Positions 1 to 6,246 are shown, counted from the first letter of the stretch. The stretch: DNA of 11,766 nucleotides from an uncultured Mesocricetibacter sp. (GCA_905373425.1 CAJPST010000057.1:1-11766); one strand, 5' to 3'. Translations and numbers: made by a program. The notes: generated by a model from the letters alone, not told the origin.

Positions 1-99
1 AATCCTGTTGATTTTTCTGAATTGTCTTTATATTTTGATGTAAACAAACAGCAATCACCTTATTTTTCCAAACGATTTTTTAGAATAAATATAGACTGA
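1..99. other. Unresolved left edge: two competing partial reading frames
   Basis: Two incompatible readings fit this edge. On the plus strand, frame 1 is open from the window edge to a TGA at 97-99. It gives 32 codons ending in SKRFFRINID, which would be the tail of a gene lying mostly outside the window and overlapping the SRPBCC gene end to end by about 40 bases. On the minus strand, a GTG at 58-56 sits two bases beyond the SRPBCC stop and opens 19 codons (start MIAVCLHQNI) that run off the edge, which would be a coupled second gene. I recognise neither peptide. Both are short enough to be open by chance in AT-rich DNA. Confidence 0.2.
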
Positions 100-467
100 G
101 GAACATCTGAAAAAACTTGTTTTAAAAATTCCAAATGTTGCTCATCCTCACTATCTAAAATCACAGTGTGTTTTATATTCACGCTTCCGTCATTATTATC
201 AATTATTTGATGACCGAAAAGAATATCTCCGAACGGAGTTTCTGTTTTATCCCAAAATTCTTCAAAAGGTTTTACAAGAGTAAGCTGATATTCCATAGGG
301 GGCATTCCTTCAAGTTCCATAGTTCCATATGAACCTGTCTTAAATTTACCTTTTAATGTGATATTTTTTAAATCTTTTTCCCAATCATACCATTTTTCAA
401 TATTTGCATAGTACTCCCATGCATCTTCTTTTGCAGCTTTGATTTTCAAACTAAAACTAAATTCCAT
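60..467 (-). CDS. SRPBCC-fold (polyketide cyclase/START-like) small protein
   Basis: This encodes a 135-residue cytoplasmic protein with no signal peptide or membrane segment. The pattern fits the SRPBCC superfamily: an opening beta strand (MEFSFSLKIKA), a helix with aromatic residues (AWEYYANIEKWYDWEKDLK), then alternating strands rich in Gly and aromatics (GSYGTMELEGMPP, FWDKTETPFGDILFGHQI) and a closing helix near 110-133. The family binds small hydrophobic ligands in a deep cavity; the ligand here cannot be told from sequence. The ATG is preceded at 8 bases by a strong AGGAG (476-480 on the plus strand). The gene is AT-rich and contains no uptake signal, unlike the core genes to its right, which together with its own operator suggests accessory status. 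The family assignment is from motif resemblance, not a profile search. Confidence 0.7.
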   Translation of the reverse strand: MEFSFSLKIKAAKEDAWEYYANIEKWYDWEKDLKNITLKGKFKTGSYGTMELEGMPPMEYQLTLVKPFEEFWDKTETPFGDILFGHQIIDNNDGSVNIKHTVILDSEDEQHLEFLKQVFSDVPQSIFILKNRLEK

Positions 468-498
468 TGTAACTTCTCCTCTAACTATAGGTGTGCTT

Positions 499-526
499 AT
501 TATAAGTCAACTTATAATGTTGTCAA
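499..526 (-). promoter_or_regulatory. Sigma-70 promoter of the SRPBCC gene
   Basis: On the minus strand TTGACA (526-521) and TATAAT (504-499) are both perfect consensus hexamers, separated by 16 bases. The predicted transcript start is near 492, leaving a leader of about 25 bases before the ATG. Such a strong promoter on a small accessory gene suggests that it is normally held off by a repressor. Confidence 0.75.
501..516. promoter_or_regulatory. Palindromic operator overlapping the -10 and spacer
   Basis: TATAAGT-CA-ACTTATA is a perfect 7-2-7 inverted repeat lying over the -10 box and spacer of the promoter above. A second, shorter dyad TGTTG-T-CAACA (518-528) covers the -35, and GTCAAC recurs at 506-511 and 522-527, 16 bases apart. 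The geometry is that of a dimeric winged-helix repressor site that would block RNA polymerase. The regulator is not in the window. Confidence 0.55.
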
Positions 527-637
527 CAAAATTTCTACTTGGGGTACTATTCTTTAGCTTTTCTAAATGACAGAATAATTTTTCTCAATCTTTTAAGTCC
601 CCCTACAGACTGTGTACTACTATTCTTTGCCCCCGAT

Positions 638-669
638 GGCGCAAACGTCCATGTTTGTGCCTATTTTTC
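638..669 (+). repeat. REP-like hairpin followed by a T-tract
   Basis: GGCGCAAAC-gtccat-GTTTGTGCC forms a 9-bp stem with one G-U pair and a six-base loop, followed on the plus strand by TATTTTTCT. It could end a plus-strand transcript, although no plus-strand gene lies directly upstream. It resembles GC-rich hairpins scattered between genes in Pasteurellaceae, but the repeat family was not verified here. Confidence 0.45.
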
Positions 670-682
670 TAAGGATTAATCA

Positions 683-757
683 ATGAGCAAATGCTTTACA
701 AAACCCTCTTACGTTGGAAATGTCGTAATATCCGGTGATTGTGCAATTACATCCTAA
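683..757 (+). CDS. Possible 24-residue peptide, unrecognised
   Basis: The ATG is preceded at 7 bases by AAGGA (671-675) and opens a 24-codon frame ending in TAA. The peptide begins MSKCFTKPSY and ends GDCAITS, with two Cys residues 16 apart (positions 4 and 20). It has no signal peptide and only a weakly hydrophobic centre (VGNVVISG). It lies just after the hairpin at 638-661, and no modification or export gene is nearby. The ribosome-binding site is the only real support. A chance ORF is quite possible. Confidence 0.25.
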   Translation: MSKCFTKPSYVGNVVISGDCAITS

Positions 758-771
758 AATTCTCTATTTTC

Positions 772-783
772 TTATCATGATAA
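772..783. promoter_or_regulatory. 12-bp perfect palindrome
   Basis: TTATCATGATAA is a perfect dyad with no spacer in AT-rich intergenic DNA, more than 150 bases from the end of ssb. It matches neither the FNR nor the CRP consensus. No promoter can be tied to it with confidence, so its role is unknown. Confidence 0.25.
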
Positions 784-836
784 AAAGTAAGGTCAGAATG
801 TGCAATATTTAGAGCAGAAAAACGCACAGAACAATG

Positions 837-845
837 ACCGCACTT
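837..845 (-). repeat. DNA uptake signal (Hin type)
   Basis: ACCGCACTT reads AAGTGCGGT on the minus strand. This intergenic copy sits about 30 bases beyond the ssb terminator. Confidence 0.9.
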
Positions 846-876
846 TTACGTTAAAATACACCGACTTTATGCCCCC

Positions 877-912
877 AAAAAACAAAGGGGCTGACATAAC
901 ATCAGACCCTTT
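877..912 (-). terminator. Rho-independent terminator of ssb
   Basis: On the minus strand, AAAGGGTCTGA and TCAGCCCCTTT form an 11-bp stem with one mismatch around a 7-base loop, followed directly by GTTTTTT. It begins about 20 bases beyond the ssb stop codon. Confidence 0.85.
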
Positions 913-933
913 ATCATTTTTATTCTCTGTTCC

Positions 934-1440
934 TCAAAACGGAATATCATCATCAAACGAATCTAGCGCAGGTTCGGGCTGAGGTGCCGAAGCGGGTTTT
1001 GTTGCTTGGCGTGGAGTCGATTGGGACTGATAACTTGGTTGTTGTGAATATTGTTGCGGGGCGGATTGTGGCGCATAGCCGTAATCACCGCCTTGGTTGC
1101 CTGCATTGCGGCTGTCAAGCATTTGCATCACATCGCCTTGAATTTCGGTTGTATAGCGATCTTGGCCGTTTTGATCTTGCCATTTGCGGGTTCTTAAACG
1201 TCCTTCTACATAAACCTGTGAACCTTTACGCAGATACTCGCCGACTACTTCCGCTTGACGGCGATAGAAAACAATACGATGCCATTCTGTTGTTTCACGG
1301 CGTTCGCCTGTATTTTTGTCCGTCCAAGTTTCGCTGGTGGCAACGCTAATATTGGCCACCGCTTCACCGTTCGGCATAGTACGAATTTCAGGGTCGTTAC
1401 CTAAACGACCAACAATAATCACTTTATTTATTCCAGCCAT
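934..1440 (-). CDS. ssb: Single-stranded DNA-binding protein SSB
   Basis: SSB coats single-stranded DNA during replication, recombination and repair and recruits partner enzymes. The 168 residues show the usual two parts. Residues 1 to about 110 are the OB fold (opening MAGINKVIIVGRLGNDPE, with DNA-stacking Trp at 39 and 53). A Gln/Ser/Pro-rich linker follows, and the acidic tip DDDIPF is the docking site for repair and replication proteins. Length is close to the 178 residues of the E. coli protein. The ATG follows AGAGGAA by 3-4 bases. The gene diverges from uvrA, as in E. coli and many relatives, and ends in its own terminator. The LexA-type box between the two genes suggests SOS control. 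Confidence 0.97.
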   Translation of the reverse strand: MAGINKVIIVGRLGNDPEIRTMPNGEAVANISVATSETWTDKNTGERRETTEWHRIVFYRRQAEVVGEYLRKGSQVYVEGRLRTRKWQDQNGQDRYTTEIQGDVMQMLDSRNAGNQGGDYGYAPQSAPQQYSQQPSYQSQSTPRQATKPASAPQPEPALDSFDDDIPF

Positions 1441-1519
1441 AAGTTCCTCTGTTGTATTATTTTTTCTAAAAAAATCTCGGTTATTTTGCCTTAAAATCTG
1501 AAAAATATCTATAAATTTT

Positions 1520-1539
1520 TACTGGATATTTTCACAGAG
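1520..1539. promoter_or_regulatory. LexA-type SOS box between ssb and uvrA
   Basis: TACTGGATATTTTCACAGAG contains CTG-N10-CAG (1522-1537), the defining spacing of gammaproteobacterial LexA sites. The left half is close to consensus and the right half weaker. It overlaps the -35 region proposed for uvrA and also lies over the upstream part of the ssb promoter region, so one bound LexA could repress both genes. Confidence 0.7.
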
Positions 1540-1557
1540 TTCTAAATATGCGATAAT
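1529..1557 (+). promoter_or_regulatory. Probable uvrA promoter
   Basis: GATAAT (1552-1557), preceded by TGC as in an extended -10, stands 17 bases from a weak -35 TTTTCA (1529-1534) that lies inside the LexA box. The transcript would start near 1564, about 30 bases before the uvrA ATG. Confidence 0.5.
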
Positions 1558-1594
1558 GTTTCGAATTTTGATCTTTGAATTTAGTAAATGCCGT

Positions 1595-4426
1595 ATGGAT
1601 AAAATTGATATTCGGGGCGCAAGAACCCATAATTTAAAAAATATTAGCCTTAGTATTCCGCGCGACAAGTTAATTGTCATCACAGGTTTGTCCGGTTCGG
1701 GAAAATCTTCGCTAGCGTTCGACACTTTATATGCTGAAGGGCAGCGGCGTTATGTGGAATCGCTGTCAGCTTATGCGCGTCAGTTTCTTTCATTAATGGA
1801 GAAGCCTGATGTCGATAGCATCGAAGGGCTATCACCGGCGATTTCTATTGAGCAAAAATCCACCTCACATAACCCGCGTTCTACTGTAGGAACGGTTACT
1901 GAAATTCATGATTACCTGCGTTTATTGTTTGCTCGAGTTGGGGAGCCTCGTTGTCCCAACCATAATATTCCACTAGCAGCGCAAACTATTAGTCAAATGG
2001 TGGATAAAGTGTTGTCTTTACCGGAAGGAAGCAAGATGATGTTGCTTTCACCTGTAGTAAAAGCACGGAAGGGAGAGCACGTTAAGATTTTGGAACAAAT
2101 CGCAGCTCAAGGTTATATTCGTGCGCGAATTGATGGTGATATTTGTGATTTGTCTGACCCGCCTAAATTAGAATTACAGAAAAAACATACAATTGAAGTT
2201 GTGGTGGATCGTTTCAAAGTGCGGTCAGATTTAGCTACAAGGTTGGCGGAGTCTTTTGAAACGGCATTGGAGCTATCGGGCGGTACGGTAGTAGTTGCTG
2301 ATATGGATAACCCGAAAGCCGAAGAACTGGTTTTTTCGGCAAATTTTGCCTGTCCGCATTGTGGCTATTCCGTACCGGAGCTAGAGCCACGTTTGTTTTC
2401 CTTTAATAATCCGGCCGGCGCGTGCCCTACCTGCGATGGTTTGGGCGTACAACAATTTTTTGATGAAAAACGCGTGGTACATAATCCAAGTATTTCGCTT
2501 GCCGGTGGGGCAGTTAAAGGTTGGGATAGACGTAATTTTTATTATTATCAGATGCTTACGTCATTAGCGAGACATTATAAATTTGATATTGAAGCACCTT
2601 TTGAAACGTTACCGAAAAAAATCCAACAAATTATTCTCCATGGTTCGGATAAAGAAGAAATCGAGTTTCAGTATATGAATGATCGTGGCGATACAGTAGT
2701 GCGCCGTCATTCTTTTGAAGGAATTTTGAACAATATGGCACGCCGTTATAAAGAAACCGAGTCAATGGCGGTGCGTGAAGAATTGGCAAAATATATTAGT
2801 ACTCGGCCTTGTGCAGATTGTTGTGGATCGCGTTTACGCCCCGAGGCGCGCCATGTCTATATAGGGCAAACTAATTTGCCTGATGTGTCAGAAATGAGTA
2901 TCGGCGAAGCATTGTCATTTTTTGAGAAAATGGCATTGGCTGGGCAAAAGGCACAAATTGCAGAAAAGATTTTGAAAGAAATTAAAGAGCGTTTATCTTT
3001 TTTGGTAAATGTCGGCCTAAATTACCTTTCTTTGTCTCGTTCGGCAGAAACGCTCTCCGGTGGAGAAGCGCAGCGTATTCGTTTAGCAAGCCAAATCGGT
3101 GCGGGTTTAGTTGGTGTGATGTATGTGTTGGATGAACCTTCCATCGGGTTACACCAACGGGATAATGAACGATTACTTAACACGTTGATCCATCTGCGTA
3201 ATCTGGGAAATACGGTGATCGTAGTGGAACATGATGAAGATGCCATTCGGGCGGCAGATCATATTATTGATATTGGACCGGGTGCCGGTGTACATGGCGG
3301 AGAGATTGTAGCAGAAGGTTCAGTGCAAGAAATTATGGCGAATCCGAATTCGCTAACCGGCAAATTCCTCTCCGGTGCGGAAGAAATAAAAATTCCGAAA
3401 AAACGTACCGCACTTGATAAGAAAAAATGCCTCAAGCTCAAAGGCGCTACGGGGAACAATTTAAAAAGCGTAAACCTTGAAATTCCGGTTGGTTTGTTCA
3501 CTTGTATTACTGGCGTGTCGGGATCGGGGAAATCTACATTGATTAACGACACCCTTTACCCGTTGGCGCAAAACGTGTTGAACCGAGCCGATAATATTGC
3601 TTTTGCACCTTATCAATCCATTGAGGGATTGGAATTTTTCGATAAAGTGATTGATATCGATCAGAGCCCTATTGGGCGGACACCGCGTTCAAATCCGGCG
3701 ACCTATACGGGATTGTTCACACCGATTCGCGAATTGTTTGCAGGTGTGCCTGAAGCGCGAGCTCGTGGTTATAACGTAGGACGTTTTAGTTTTAACGTGC
3801 GTGGTGGGCGTTGTGAAGCCTGTCAGGGTGATGGTGTCATTAAAGTAGAAATGCACTTCCTGCCGGATGTGTATGTGCCGTGTGACCAATGTAAAGGCAA
3901 ACGCTACAATCGTGAAACCTTGGAAATTCGCTATAAAGGTAAAACTATTCATCAAGTGTTGGATATGACAGTAGAAGAGGCGCGCGAGTTTTTTGATGCC
4001 GTTCCTATGGTGGCGCGTAAGCTACAAACATTGATGGATGTCGGTTTATCTTATATTCGTTTGGGACAATCATCTACTACCTTGTCGGGCGGCGAAGCGC
4101 AGCGGGTGAAATTGGCTACCGAATTATCTAAACGCGATACGGGGAAAACCTTGTATATTTTAGACGAACCGACCACCGGTTTACACTTTGCCGATATCAA
4201 ACAATTACTTGAAGTGTTGCACCGACTACGTGATCAAGGAAATACGATAGTTGTAATCGAACATAATTTAGACGTAATTAAAACCGCCGACTGGATTGTA
4301 GATCTCGGCCCTGAAGGTGGTAGTGGTGGCGGACAAATTATTGCAGCGGGCACGCCTGAAGATGTGGCAAAAGATCCAAACTCGCATACAGCAAGATTTT
4401 TAAAGTCGATTTTGGCAAAGAAATAA
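1595..4426 (+). CDS. uvrA: Excinuclease ABC subunit A (UvrA)
   Basis: UvrA dimers scan DNA for bulky lesions and load UvrB in nucleotide excision repair. The 943-residue protein has the tandem ABC architecture. Walker A 1 is GLSGSGKS (31-38), and the first zinc module CPHC...CPTC lies near 253-280. The first signature and Walker B read LSGGEAQRIRLAS and YVLDEPSIGLHQ. Walker A 2 is GVSGSGKS, near 640. The second zinc module CEAC...CDQC lies near 740-765, and the second signature and Walker B are LSGGEAQRVKLAT and YILDEPTTGLH. I start at the internal ATG giving MDKIDIRGARTHNLKN, which matches known UvrA N-termini. The frame is open 13 codons further up, but that extension would begin inside the proposed -10 box. 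The gene is intact and carries two uptake signals. Confidence 0.97.
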   Translation: MDKIDIRGARTHNLKNISLSIPRDKLIVITGLSGSGKSSLAFDTLYAEGQRRYVESLSAYARQFLSLMEKPDVDSIEGLSPAISIEQKSTSHNPRSTVGTVTEIHDYLRLLFARVGEPRCPNHNIPLAAQTISQMVDKVLSLPEGSKMMLLSPVVKARKGEHVKILEQIAAQGYIRARIDGDICDLSDPPKLELQKKHTIEVVVDRFKVRSDLATRLAESFETALELSGGTVVVADMDNPKAEELVFSANFACPHCGYSVPELEPRLFSFNNPAGACPTCDGLGVQQFFDEKRVVHNPSISLAGGAVKGWDRRNFYYYQMLTSLARHYKFDIEAPFETLPKKIQQIILHGSDKEEIEFQYMNDRGDTVVRRHSFEGILNNMARRYKETESMAVREELAKYISTRPCADCCGSRLRPEARHVYIGQTNLPDVSEMSIGEALSFFEKMALAGQKAQIAEKILKEIKERLSFLVNVGLNYLSLSRSAETLSGGEAQRIRLASQIGAGLVGVMYVLDEPSIGLHQRDNERLLNTLIHLRNLGNTVIVVEHDEDAIRAADHIIDIGPGAGVHGGEIVAEGSVQEIMANPNSLTGKFLSGAEEIKIPKKRTALDKKKCLKLKGATGNNLKSVNLEIPVGLFTCITGVSGSGKSTLINDTLYPLAQNVLNRADNIAFAPYQSIEGLEFFDKVIDIDQSPIGRTPRSNPATYTGLFTPIRELFAGVPEARARGYNVGRFSFNVRGGRCEACQGDGVIKVEMHFLPDVYVPCDQCKGKRYNRETLEIRYKGKTIHQVLDMTVEEAREFFDAVPMVARKLQTLMDVGLSYIRLGQSSTTLSGGEAQRVKLATELSKRDTGKTLYILDEPTTGLHFADIKQLLEVLHRLRDQGNTIVVIEHNLDVIKTADWIVDLGPEGGSGGGQIIAAGTPEDVAKDPNSHTARFLKSILAKK
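2217..2225 (+). repeat. DNA uptake signal inside uvrA
   Basis: AAGTGCGGT followed by CAGATTTAG matches the core and first AT-rich block of the extended Hin signal. Read in frame it encodes part of KVRS. Confidence 0.9.
3407..3415 (-). repeat. DNA uptake signal inside uvrA, minus orientation
   Basis: ACCGCACTT lies in the region joining the two ABC halves (residues TAL). Confidence 0.9.
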
Positions 4427-4429
4427 GTA

Positions 4430-4438
4430 AAGTGCGGT
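4430..4438 (+). repeat. DNA uptake signal after uvrA
   Basis: AAGTGCGGT followed by TGCATTTGG starts four bases after the uvrA stop codon, in the 55-base gap before the DUF421 gene. No partner in inverse orientation forms a hairpin here. Confidence 0.9.
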
Positions 4439-4481
4439 TGCATTTGGATGAAATTTTTTTGAAGATACCATGGAGGATACT

Positions 4482-5174
4482 ATGACCGAAACCTTATCTA
4501 TTCTTTATACATTTAACAAAATCCTAGTCGGTTTTGTAGTGATTATTATCTATTTAAAACTATCGAATAAATCACAGGTTAGTGAACTAACTCCGATTGA
4601 TTTTATTGGCAATTTTATTATAGGCGGTATTATCGGTGGGATGATTTACAATCCGGATATTTCATTTTTTCGCTATTTTATTATGTTAGTGTCGGCAATT
4701 TTATTGATTAGTTGCCTAAATTATATTAGTAGTAAGTTTATGTTTGCCCGTCGTGCCATAATGAGCGTGCCGATTCCGGTAATTGTGGAAGGCAAAATGC
4801 AGCTAGATTGGGTTACCGATAAAAAACTGAAAGTTGATCTTATCCAGTTTATGTCGATGTTGCGTGCGAAGAATATTTTTTCTCTCGAAGAAGTCGAATC
4901 TGCGCAGATTGAAGCAAATGGAGAATTGACGGTCATTAAAAAAGGGGAAGGGGCATTTAACTACTTACTTGTTCAAAATGGTGTGGTTTTGCCAGAGGAA
5001 TTAACTCAATTAGGAAAGGATGAAGATTGGCTTTTGCAACATATGAAAGCCTTAAATATTGACTTAGAAGAGGTTTTTCTAGTGGAATTTTCCAATAAAT
5101 CTCACTTCTATATTGTAAAAAATAACGGCACGGTAGTCAGTAAAGATATTAAACCTATATCGCTACTGCCTTAA
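4482..5174 (+). CDS. DUF421 (YetF/YcaP-like) inner-membrane protein
   Basis: This encodes a 230-residue membrane protein of the DUF421 family, whose biochemical role is not settled. Three hydrophobic segments lie near residues 7-27, 39-57 and 62-83, followed by a soluble domain of about 145 residues. Family hallmarks are visible: ELTPIDFIGNFIIGG at the second segment, then PVIVEGKMQ, LIQFMSMLRAKNIFSLEEVE and the AQIEANGELTVI block. An ATG four codons earlier (4470) is possible. I chose 4482 because GGAGG (4472-4476) sits 5 bases before it, whereas the earlier ATG would overlap that site. It follows uvrA after 55 bases with no clear terminator, so read-through from uvrA is likely. Its TAA overlaps the slyX stop on the other strand. 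It is inserted next to the conserved slyX-to-tuf block. Confidence 0.85.
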   Translation: MTETLSILYTFNKILVGFVVIIIYLKLSNKSQVSELTPIDFIGNFIIGGIIGGMIYNPDISFFRYFIMLVSAILLISCLNYISSKFMFARRAIMSVPIPVIVEGKMQLDWVTDKKLKVDLIQFMSMLRAKNIFSLEEVESAQIEANGELTVIKKGEGAFNYLLVQNGVVLPEELTQLGKDEDWLLQHMKALNIDLEEVFLVEFSNKSHFYIVKNNGTVVSKDIKPISLLP

Positions 5175-5392
5175 TAATGCGGCGGCGGGGTTTCTTCCGC
5201 AGCTGAAGCAATATTGGAAGTCTGTATATCTTTCAATTTATTAACTAAATAACGTAATTGCACTTGCATTTTGTCTATGCTGAATTGTTGTTGAATCAGA
5301 GCTTGATTAAGTTCTTCAATAGTTTTTTCCTGAAAGGCTATTTTCATCTCTAATTCGGCTAAATATTGTTCAAAATTAGGTGGGTTTTGCAT
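5171..5392 (-). CDS. slyX: SlyX family protein
   Basis: This is a 73-residue protein that is almost entirely coiled coil. Heptad-like hydrophobics run from YLAELEMKIAFQEKTIEELNQ to LRYLVNKLKD, and the C-terminus SNIASAAEETPPPHY is nearly identical to that of E. coli SlyX (72 residues). Its molecular role is undefined. The frame extends 13 codons upstream (5431), but I start at 5392: MQNPPNFEQYLAELE aligns with the known N-terminus, and GGAG lies 4 bases before it. It diverges from fkpA, as in E. coli, and meets the DUF421 gene tail to tail with a three-base overlap and no terminator between them. Confidence 0.92.
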   Translation of the reverse strand: MQNPPNFEQYLAELEMKIAFQEKTIEELNQALIQQQFSIDKMQVQLRYLVNKLKDIQTSNIASAAEETPPPHY

Positions 5393-5422
5393 AATACTCC
5401 AAAATAACAGTTGTGCATTTGT

Positions 5423-5450
5423 GAAATTCACTTTAACCTATTCATCTGAA
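5423..5450 (+). promoter_or_regulatory. Sigma-E-like promoter of fkpA
   Basis: TGAAATT with its last six bases at 5423-5428, a 16-base spacer and TCTGAA (5445-5450) resemble the sigma-E pattern (GGAACTT, about 16 bases, TCTGA). The predicted start is near 5457. FkpA homologues in enterobacteria belong to the envelope-stress regulon, which fits. The match to the -35 is imperfect, and no good sigma-70 pair was seen for this gene. Confidence 0.45.
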
Positions 5451-5456
5451 AAGTAT

Positions 5457-5481
5457 AGCAGATTTTTCTGCTTTTAGTTTT
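5457..5481 (+). promoter_or_regulatory. Hairpin with T-rich tail in the fkpA leader
   Basis: AGCAGA-TTTT-TCTGCT is a perfect 6-bp stem with a four-base loop, followed by TTTAGTTTT. It begins at the transcript start expected from the sigma-E-like promoter. It could be a 5'-end stabilising hairpin or a weak early terminator. Confidence 0.4.
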
Positions 5482-5505
5482 ATCATAACGAAAGGATATT
5501 AAAAA

Positions 5506-6246
5506 ATGAAAATTCAAAAATTATCGGTAGTCGCTTTAATACTAAGTGCGGTCTATTCCGGGACAGTTTTTGCAGATCAAGCGGCAGACAAAAAATTTAC
5601 TGATGATGCTTCTTATGCCGTCGGTGCATTATTTGCCAATGATCTCAAAAGCATTATTGAGTCACAGAAAGACGTGATTACTTATGATAATCAACGTGTC
5701 CTTGCCGGTATCAAAGATGTATTAGACGGCAAAATAAATGTTAATGAAAACGAAGAAATCAGAAAAACCTTGCAAGCAATGGATGAGAAATTGAAAGTTG
5801 CAAGTCAGGAAAAAGCCGCAGAGCAAGCTAAAAAGGCTAAAGAAGAAGGGGATAAGTTCGTTGCCGAATTTAAGAAAAAAGACGGCGTAAAAGAAACAAA
5901 ATCCGGTCTATTATACCGAGTGGAGAAAGCGGGCGAAGGTGCTGAAATTAAAGCATCTGATGTGGTAAAAGTACACTACACAGGTAAACTGCCGAATGGT
6001 GATGTGTTTGACAGTTCCGTTGAACGTGGTCAGCCGGTAGAATTTCCGTTGGATCGCGTGATCGCCGGTTGGACGGAAGGTTTACAATTAGTCAAAAAAG
6101 GCGGCAAAATCGAGTTAGTGATCCCGCCTAGCTTAGGCTACGGTGAACAGGGGGCGGGTGCACAAATTCCACCAAATGCAACATTGCATTTTGATGTGGA
6201 AGTATTGGATGTTAACCCTTCAGACAATAACTCTGATAAAAAATAA
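5506..6246 (+). CDS. fkpA: Periplasmic FKBP-type peptidyl-prolyl isomerase (FkpA/Mip-like)
   Basis: This encodes a 246-residue envelope folding factor that isomerises X-Pro bonds and acts as a chaperone. Residues 1-23 are a Sec signal peptide (MKIQKLS, hydrophobic core, cleavage after VFA-23). Residues 30 to about 95 are the helical dimerisation part, and a long charged helix (about 95-125, EKAAEQAKKAKEEGDKF) links to the FKBP domain (about 130-235). Expected active-site residues are visible: Tyr158, Phe168, Asp169, Val185-Ile186 and Trp189, plus GYGEQGAGAQIPPNATLHF. The ATG follows AAGGAT by 8 bases. An uptake signal is embedded in the signal-peptide codons. The gene is followed by an inverted uptake-signal pair that probably terminates transcription. 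I use fkpA from synteny with slyX and yheO. Confidence 0.93.
   Translation: MKIQKLSVVALILSAVYSGTVFADQAADKKFTDDASYAVGALFANDLKSIIESQKDVITYDNQRVLAGIKDVLDGKINVNENEEIRKTLQAMDEKLKVASQEKAAEQAKKAKEEGDKFVAEFKKKDGVKETKSGLLYRVEKAGEGAEIKASDVVKVHYTGKLPNGDVFDSSVERGQPVEFPLDRVIAGWTEGLQLVKKGGKIELVIPPSLGYGEQGAGAQIPPNATLHFDVEVLDVNPSDNNSDKK
5544..5552 (+). repeat. DNA uptake signal in the fkpA signal-peptide codons
   Basis: AAGTGCGGT falls in CTA-AGT-GCG-GTC, encoding Leu-Ser-Ala-Val in the hydrophobic core of the signal peptide. Confidence 0.9.

Larger units (their letters stand above)
519..876. other. Gene-poor interval between the SRPBCC gene and ssb
   Basis: No confident gene is present. The interval holds an 11-base direct repeat TACTATTCTTT (545-555 and 618-628), a hairpin at 638-661, a possible 24-codon ORF at 683-757, a 12-bp palindrome at 772-783 and an uptake signal at 837-845. 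Stop codons are frequent in all frames, so it does not look like a recently broken large gene. Confidence 0.6.

Noticed and set aside
800..982. 60-codon plus-strand ORF across the ssb terminator and 3' end
   Set aside because: It lies antisense to the ssb terminator and tail, its composition mirrors the Ser/Pro-rich ssb linker, and no ribosome-binding site precedes it.
984..1349. 121-codon plus-strand ORF antisense to ssb
   Set aside because: It is fully inside the well-supported ssb gene and is explained by the codon pattern of the opposite strand.
1556..1594. N-terminal extension of UvrA by 13 residues
   Set aside because: The upstream ATG overlaps the proposed -10 box, and the extension has no counterpart in known UvrA, whereas MDKIDIRGARTHNLKN matches the family start.
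3689..3955. 88-codon minus-strand ORF inside uvrA
   Set aside because: It is antisense to the second zinc-module region of an intact uvrA and has no independent support.
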